DNA from: JAVVHE01 sp038238915
Lineage (GTDB): Bacteria > Pseudomonadota > Alphaproteobacteria > Sphingomonadales > Sphingomonadaceae
DNA: 64,000 bases
Direction: 5' to 3'
Assembly (NCBI GenBank): GCA_038238915.1
Contig: JBBSFH010000016.1
Span: 20,955-84,954 of the forward strand
In this document: positions 59,671 through 64,000 of the stretch, piece by piece
Position numbering within the stretch: the first letter of the stretch is position 1
Layout of the letters: every line of letters begins with the position of its first letter
Translations under genes and position numbers: made by a program
The notes under the pieces: model-generated
The model's input: the letters and a program-made list of their open reading frames with translations, nothing else
Database searches by the model: none
Told to the model about the DNA's origin: nothing

Positions 59671-61242
59671 TTAAGTCCGGCGCGCGGAGCGGCGGGCAAA
59701 TGTCAGCGCGAGCGCGCCGAGACCTGCCGGAATCCAGTCCCCGCCGCGCGAAAACGGCGTGGGCAAGCGGGCGGAAGGCAGGCGTGCCACGATCGCGCTC
59801 GCGGTGCGCTGCGGCACCGTGGCGATCAGCGCGCCATCGGCATCGATCAGCGCGCTCACTCCCGTGGGCGTGGAACGCGCGATTGGCAGCCCCTCCTCGA
59901 TCGCGCGCAGCCTTGCGAGCGCCAGATGCTGCCATGGGCCGGTATCGGCGAACCACGCATCATTGGAGGGGTTGAACAGCCATGCAGGCCTGTGCGCCTC
60001 GTCCACGATATCGGTCGGGAAGATCATCTCGTAGCAGATAAGCGGGCCAACTGCGGGCACACCCGGCAAGTTCAGCGTGCGCGCGCCGGAGCCGGGCGTG
60101 AAATCGACATCGCCCGGAGCCAGCCGCGAGAGGCCGAGCGCATCTGCGATGGGCCGCAGCGGCACATATTCGCCGCCGGGCACGAGATGCGATTTATCGT
60201 AGCGCGCCAGAATTTGCCCGAGCGAATCGATCGCGAAAACGCTGTTCGCCGCCGCGACCGCATTGCCCTGCGCGTCGCGGGTGACCGAAAGCCCCCCGGT
60301 CAGCAGCAGATCGCCGGGACGCAGCAGCGTCGCGAGGCGGGTGCGCAGCGCGGCATCGGTTTGGGCCTCTCCTTCGGCCAGCGCGACTTCGGGCCAGAGG
60401 ATGACGCGCTTGGTGCCGGGCGAAGGGGGCAGCCGCGCCGGCCGGCTGAGCGCGATTAGCGTGGCCAGATTCTGCTCGGCGGCGAGCGGGTTCCATTTCT
60501 GGCCCTGGCCGATGTTGGGCTGGACGATCACCAACTCGATCGGCTGCGGGCCGAAGCTGGCGAAATGCCCCCTGGCGGCGATCCCTGCGAGCGCGAGCAT
60601 CACCGCAACCAAGCCGGGCCGCCACCGGGCAAATGCGATGGCCGCAGCCGCCAGCGCGATCAGTCCCGAAAGGCCAAGCGCGCCCCAGGTCGCGGCGGTG
60701 AGCGGCAGACCCGGCAGTTCCAGCGTGGAGGCCGCGAGCGTGTTCCACGGGAACCCCGTGAACAGGTGGCCGCGCAGCCATTCGGTCGCCATCCACGCGG
60801 CGGGGAACGCCCACAGACGGGCGAGCGCCGGGGCACGTCGGGCCAGGCGCCACGTGAGCCAGCAGGCGATCGCAGGCATCGCAGCGAGGAGTGCCGCGAG
60901 CGCGACGACGACAGGCCAGCCCAGCCAGGCGGGCATCTTGTCCTGATAGGCGAACGCCTCGGCGATCCAGCGCACGCCGAACGCAAAATGGCCGACCCCC
61001 CACACCCAGCCCAAGAGCCCGGCGCGACGCGGCGCGGCCTCGGCGAGAACGATGAGCGCGGCGAAGCCAAAAAGCGTGAACGCAAAGATCCCGATCGGTG
61101 CGAAACCGAGCGCGGCGGCGGTGCCCGCGATCAGCGCGAGCGCGGGAGCGAGGGGGCCATGTCGCAGCCGCACTGCGAAACCGCGTGGCGCGGGCGGGGT
61201 GGCGGGCACGAGACCGGACGGAGCGCGGGCAAGCCCGATCAT
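59671..61242 (-). CDS. lnt: Apolipoprotein N-acyltransferase
   Basis: 523 aa, inner membrane. About six to eight membrane segments in residues 20-215, then the nitrilase domain with catalytic Glu in VILWPEVALAEGEA (near 267), Lys in YDKSHLVPGGEYVP (near 336) and Cys in GPLICYEMIFPTDI (near 390). Completes lipoprotein maturation. ATG 61242 (MIGLARAP) preceded by GGGACTTTG; the longer frame is Arg/Gly shadow sequence. Confidence 0.93.
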   Translation of the reverse strand: MIGLARAPSGLVPATPPAPRGFAVRLRHGPLAPALALIAGTAAALGFAPIGIFAFTLFGFAALIVLAEAAPRRAGLLGWVWGVGHFAFGVRWIAEAFAYQDKMPAWLGWPVVVALAALLAAMPAIACWLTWRLARRAPALARLWAFPAAWMATEWLRGHLFTGFPWNTLAASTLELPGLPLTAATWGALGLSGLIALAAAAIAFARWRPGLVAVMLALAGIAARGHFASFGPQPIELVIVQPNIGQGQKWNPLAAEQNLATLIALSRPARLPPSPGTKRVILWPEVALAEGEAQTDAALRTRLATLLRPGDLLLTGGLSVTRDAQGNAVAAANSVFAIDSLGQILARYDKSHLVPGGEYVPLRPIADALGLSRLAPGDVDFTPGSGARTLNLPGVPAVGPLICYEMIFPTDIVDEAHRPAWLFNPSNDAWFADTGPWQHLALARLRAIEEGLPIARSTPTGVSALIDADGALIATVPQRTASAIVARLPSARLPTPFSRGGDWIPAGLGALALTFARRSARRT

Positions 61243-61289
61243 CAAAGTCCCGCCCCTGATTGCGCGGCGGTCAGCGCGCGCGCTGGCAC

Positions 61290-62054
61290 CTAGTCCCCCA
61301 CGCCGTGCATCAGCTTGGCATAGCCCGCCGCCACGCGCTCCTGGCAGTGCCGCGCCAGGGCCTTGCGATCGGCGAAATCGGCAGGCCGGATCGGATCGTG
61401 CACCAGAATATCCACGCGGATTTTCCCCAGCCGCATGAACTCCGCCATGTGCGGCTTGAGTTCGGTGTCCCCCACCCACGCCAGATGCGGCAGCATCCGG
61501 CGCGTGACAGGCATGCCGTTGACGCGTGTATAGGCGAGCGTGACGGGCTGGATCACGAAATCGGGGACGTTCCTGCCATGCGCGACCGCGAACAGCGAAG
61601 ATTTGAACGGCAGCACGCGTGTGCCGTCCGAATTGGTGCCCTCGGGAAACATGATCACGCGCCCGCCCGACGCCAAGCGCTGGGCGATCTCATCGCGCTG
61701 GTCGGCCACATCCATGCGCGCGTTGCGATGCACGAAGATCGCGCCCTGCAGACGGGTCAGGTAGCCGAAAATCCCCCAGCCATCGATCTCCGCCTTGGCG
61801 ACAAAACTTGCGAGCAGTTTCGAACCGAGCACCGGGATATCCGCCCAGCCGATGTGGTTGGAGACGAACAGCACGCCGCCCTTCTTGACCAGCGGCGCGC
61901 CCTGCAGACGGACCTGCAGGCCAAGCGAGGAGCAGGCGAGCTTCAAGAAAAGGCTCGGCACACGTGGCCTCGCGCGCGGCGCGACCCGGCGCACCACGGC
62001 CTGCGCGGGGACGAGGACCGCGCCCGCGGCGCCGATTTCCATCACGCGGCTCAT
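61290..62054 (-). CDS. Lysophospholipid/1-acylglycerol-3-phosphate acyltransferase
   Basis: 254 aa PlsC-type. The acyltransferase motif is FVSNHIGWADIPVLGS (near residue 75; NHxxxxD), followed by GAIFVHRNARM, FPEGTNSDG near 142 and PVTLAYTRVNG. N-terminal amphipathic or membrane segment. Probably makes phosphatidic acid or modifies another lipid. ATG 62054 was chosen; ATG 62153 would add a 33-residue Arg-rich stretch. Downstream of fur and upstream of lnt, all minus strand. Confidence 0.88.
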   Translation of the reverse strand: MSRVMEIGAAGAVLVPAQAVVRRVAPRARPRVPSLFLKLACSSLGLQVRLQGAPLVKKGGVLFVSNHIGWADIPVLGSKLLASFVAKAEIDGWGIFGYLTRLQGAIFVHRNARMDVADQRDEIAQRLASGGRVIMFPEGTNSDGTRVLPFKSSLFAVAHGRNVPDFVIQPVTLAYTRVNGMPVTRRMLPHLAWVGDTELKPHMAEFMRLGKIRVDILVHDPIRPADFADRKALARHCQERVAAGYAKLMHGVGD

Positions 62055-62176
62055 GACCGCCCACCGCGCCTGTGCGCGACGACGGCGCGCAACGCCCGCA
62101 GCGCGGCGCTCGACGCGACGCGCACGCGCTTCGGCACGGCGATCGGCGTGCATCGCCTTACTCAGGCCAGCGCTGC

Positions 62177-62602
62177 TCAGCGCGCATCGCGCTTGAGCGG
62201 AACCGCATAGAGCTCCATACGGTGATCGACGAGGCGGAAGCCCATGCGCTCGGCGATCCTGGCCTGGAGTGCTTCCAATTCCGCGTCCTCGAACTCCAGC
62301 ACCTGGCCGCTATCCAGATCGATCAGGTGATCGTGATGCGTCTCGGTGACGGGTTCATAGCGTGTGCGGCCGCCCTTGAACTCGCGGCGCTCGAGGATGC
62401 CGGCCTCCTCGAACAGCTTGACGGTGCGGTAGACGGTGGCGATCGAGATGCCCGGATCGATCGCCGCCGACCGGCGGTGCAACTCCTCGACATCGGGATG
62501 ATCGTCAGCCGCGGAGAGCACGCGCGCGATGACGCGCCGCTGCTCGGTAATGCGCAGGCCCTTTTCAGCGCACAGCGCTTCCAGATCGATCCGGTGCGTC
62601 AC
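62177..62602 (-). CDS. fur: Fur family metalloregulator
   Basis: 141 aa from GTG 62602. Winged-helix DNA-binding N-terminus (EQRRVIARVLSAADDHPDVE, then ISIATVYRTVKLFEEAGIL) and metal-site sequence TETHHDHLIDLDSGQVLEFE. No C-terminal Cys pair is visible, as in many alphaproteobacterial Fur/Mur proteins, some of which respond mainly to manganese. Divergent from rpmB; the gap of 99 bp holds the rpmB promoter. Confidence 0.92.
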   Translation of the reverse strand: MTHRIDLEALCAEKGLRITEQRRVIARVLSAADDHPDVEELHRRSAAIDPGISIATVYRTVKLFEEAGILERREFKGGRTRYEPVTETHHDHLIDLDSGQVLEFEDAELEALQARIAERMGFRLVDHRMELYAVPLKRDAR

Positions 62603-62641
62603 GATCCGTATCTATGCCGATCGAGTGCTGGCTGCTAGGGG

Positions 62642-62670
62642 TTGACCTGTCGCGGCGGCAAGCTCTATTG
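62642..62670 (+). promoter_or_regulatory. Housekeeping-type promoter of rpmB
   Basis: TTGACC (62642-62647), 17-base spacer, CTATTG (62665-62670), 31 bases before the rpmB ATG. Fits the alphaproteobacterial vegetative promoter form. Confidence 0.5.
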
Positions 62671-62701
62671 CACGCCGCTTTCCAGCATTGGTGATTTTAC
62701 G

Positions 62702-63001
62702 ATGTCGCGCATCTGCGAACTGACCGGCAAGGGCCGTCTGGTGGGCAACAATGTGTCCCACGCGAACAACAAGACCAAGCGGACGTTCCTGCCAAACCTG
62801 CAGAACGTATCGCTGCTTTCAGACGCGCTCGGGCGTTCGGTGCGACTGCGGGTGAGCATGAACGGCCTGCGCTCGGTCGAGCATGTGGGCGGGCTGGATC
62901 ACTGGCTGCTGAAGACCAAGGACGAGGATCTGAGCCTCAAGGCACGGCGCCTCAAGCGCGAGATCAAGGCGAAAGCGGCCCCGGCGACGGCGACGGCGTA
63001 A
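62702..63001 (+). CDS. rpmB: Ribosomal protein bL28
   Basis: 99 aa. MSRICELTGKGRLVGNNVSH at the start, NNKTKRTFLPNLQNVSLLSD in the middle and a basic C-terminus ARRLKREIKAK, slightly longer than the E. coli protein as in other alphaproteobacteria. The SnoaL-like gene begins on the next base after its stop. Confidence 0.97.
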   Translation: MSRICELTGKGRLVGNNVSHANNKTKRTFLPNLQNVSLLSDALGRSVRLRVSMNGLRSVEHVGGLDHWLLKTKDEDLSLKARRLKREIKAKAAPATATA

Positions 63002-63487
63002 ATGCGCGCGTCGATTGCCGCTGTCGTGCTGGTGACGGCGTTGGCAAGCGGAGGATCGGCGATGGCGCAAGAACCTGCGGTAGCGATCACGTCGGCGCTC
63101 GGTAGCGCCTGGAATGCGGGGGACGCGGTCCGCTGGGGTGAGCAGTTCTGGCCCGACGCGCGCTTCGTGAACGTGCTCGGCCATGTTTTCGTCGGGCGCG
63201 AGGAGATCGTTGCGCAGCATGCGCGCATCTTCACGACAATCTACAAGGGTTCGCATTTGGCGATCCGCATCGCGCATACGCAGGCACTGGGGCCGGACCA
63301 TCTGTTGGTAGAGGCGGAGCCGACAGTTACCGGGGCGCTTCATGCTCCGCCGGGTGTGCACACCGAGGCCAACGGTACGATCCGTGCGCGCTTTGTTCTG
63401 GTATTGGAACGCCGCGCGGGCGAGTGGCGCATCCTGTTCGCGCAAAACACCGGCTATACGCCACTGCCCTCGCCGCAGGGTCGCTGA
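63002..63487 (+). CDS. Exported SnoaL/NTF2-like protein
   Basis: 161 aa. Signal peptide MRASIAAVVLVTALASGGSA. The mature part is one NTF2-like domain: ALGSAWNAGDAVRWGEQFWP, FVNVLGHVFVGREEIVAQH (SgcJ/EcaC-like), and a closing RFVLVLERRAGEWRILFAQN. No enzyme activity assigned. Starts directly after rpmB, so it depends on that promoter. Confidence 0.75.
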   Translation: MRASIAAVVLVTALASGGSAMAQEPAVAITSALGSAWNAGDAVRWGEQFWPDARFVNVLGHVFVGREEIVAQHARIFTTIYKGSHLAIRIAHTQALGPDHLLVEAEPTVTGALHAPPGVHTEANGTIRARFVLVLERRAGEWRILFAQNTGYTPLPSPQGR

Positions 63488-63488
63488 C

Positions 63489-63863
63489 TTGGATGCGTCG
63501 GCCTTCGGGCGGGCCGTACCGGTCCTGCGGATTTTCGCCGAGGAGCAGGCGCGCGCGTTCTATCTCGACTTCCTGGGCTTTGCGATCGATTGGGAGCACC
63601 GTTTCCACGAGGGTGCACCGCTTTACATGCAGGTCAGCCGCAGCGGTGTAGCGCTGCATCTGAGCGAGCATCATGGCGATGCGTGCCCCGGATCGACCGT
63701 ATTCGTTCCGGTTGAAGGGCTGGACGAGCTGCACGCCGAACTCACGGAAAAGAATTATCGGTATTCGCGCCCCGGCATCGAAAAGGTCGATTGGGGGCGG
63801 CAGATGCGCATTGCCGATCCGTTCGGGAATATGTTGCGCTTCACCGAGCAGCGCGCGAGCTAG
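63489..63863 (+). CDS. Glyoxalase/bleomycin-resistance family protein
   Basis: 124 aa from TTG 63489. VOC fold: RAVPVLRIFAEEQARAFYLD, FLGFAIDWEHRF, VALHLSEHHGDACPGSTVFV (bleomycin-binding-like), and MRIADPFGNMLRFTEQ. Metal or ligand unknown. Starts just after the SnoaL-like gene (stop TGA 63485-63487). Its TAG stop codon coincides with the left edge of an IS630-type element, so its native C-terminus may be altered. Confidence 0.78.
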   Translation: MDASAFGRAVPVLRIFAEEQARAFYLDFLGFAIDWEHRFHEGAPLYMQVSRSGVALHLSEHHGDACPGSTVFVPVEGLDELHAELTEKNYRYSRPGIEKVDWGRQMRIADPFGNMLRFTEQRAS

Positions 63864-63875
63864 AGTCTGATCCAT

Positions 63876-64000
63876 CTACGCTGGCGCGTAGCCGGAGTTT
63901 CTGAGGTAGTTGGCGCATTCGTTGGGTGGGAAGGCGTCGAGGAGCGATCCGATGCGCCGCCATGTGGCTTCGACGGTGCGCTCGTCGGCTTTGCGGAGCA
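63876..64000 (-). mobile_element. IS630-type transposase, C-terminal end (cut by window edge)
   Basis: Reading minus from the window edge gives ERTVEATWRRIGSLLDAF, then ANYLRNSGYAPA and a TAG stop, the characteristic end of IS630-family transposases. The remaining sequence between its stop and the glyoxalase gene (TAG-AGTCTGATCCA, 63861-63874) is probably the terminal inverted repeat next to the TA target used by this family. The rest lies outside the window. Confidence 0.85.

Noticed and set aside
1..64000. CRISPR array
   Set aside because: No evenly spaced direct repeats of 24-40 bp were seen anywhere.

Overview
The window is a high-GC chromosomal segment of an alphaproteobacterium, most likely Sphingomonadales. 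This rests on the overall gene content: an UrcA-family protein, a large-type NAD glutamate dehydrogenase, DUF2842 and DUF4126 membrane proteins, several PEP-CTERM exported proteins, a 6S RNA between zapA and the 5-formyl-THF cyclo-ligase gene, and a sigma-54 promoter in front of glnB. It is mostly core chromosome. Both ends are cut: malate synthase G at the left and an IS630-type transposase at the right.

Layout. 1-6.6 kb: glcB (partial), a small exported NTF2-like protein and the 1581-aa NAD-GDH. 6.8-12.5 kb: exported proteins on the minus strand (PEP-CTERM beta-propeller-like protein, S53 protease, second PEP-CTERM protein, small membrane protein, probable outer-membrane protein). 12.7-17.2 kb: DUF3576-leuS-lptE-holA operon. 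17.2-18.7 kb: a low-GC FRG-domain pseudogene and a sigma-54-driven exported protein with a thioester-type motif. 18.9-25.3 kb: queF, sulfotransferase-like gene, PKHD hydroxylase, pheS-pheT, yebC. 25.3-35.2 kb: haloperoxidase-like PEP-CTERM protein, two paralogous winged-helix/TPR regulators on either side of ruvCAB and an amidohydrolase, then urcA. 35.3-41.8 kb: glnB-glnA, tRNA-His, an RhlE-type helicase, DUF2855, MATE pump. 41.8-48.3 kb: vapBC, methylmalonyl-CoA mutase, a Uma2 gene, a duplication scar, a CHRD protein and uvrC. 48.3-52.2 kb: DUF1444, 3-hydroxybutyryl-CoA dehydrogenase, folate cyclo-ligase, 6S RNA, zapA. 52.3-55.1 kb: an RTX/TolB-like secreted protein split by a G8 tract. 55.1-64 kb: hydrolase, trmB, a second beta-propeller-like paralogue, metK, lnt, acyltransferase, fur, rpmB, two small genes and the IS end.

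Recurring theme. Five genes here encode exported proteins with PEP-CTERM-like C-termini (tripartite motif, hydrophobic helix, arginine cluster), but no exosortase gene is in the window. Two of them share a strikingly conserved 5-prime leader that can fold into two mutually exclusive helices, one of which hides the ribosome binding site. A third has a consensus sigma-54 promoter. These regulatory signals, the G8 frameshift in the RTX gene, and a scar made of a uvrC start joined to a mutase end are the observations most worth following.

Limits. All identifications come from reading translated sequence and motifs. Starts were chosen from family length, signal peptides, overlaps and Shine-Dalgarno-like sequence. 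No database search, fold calculation or GC count was run.
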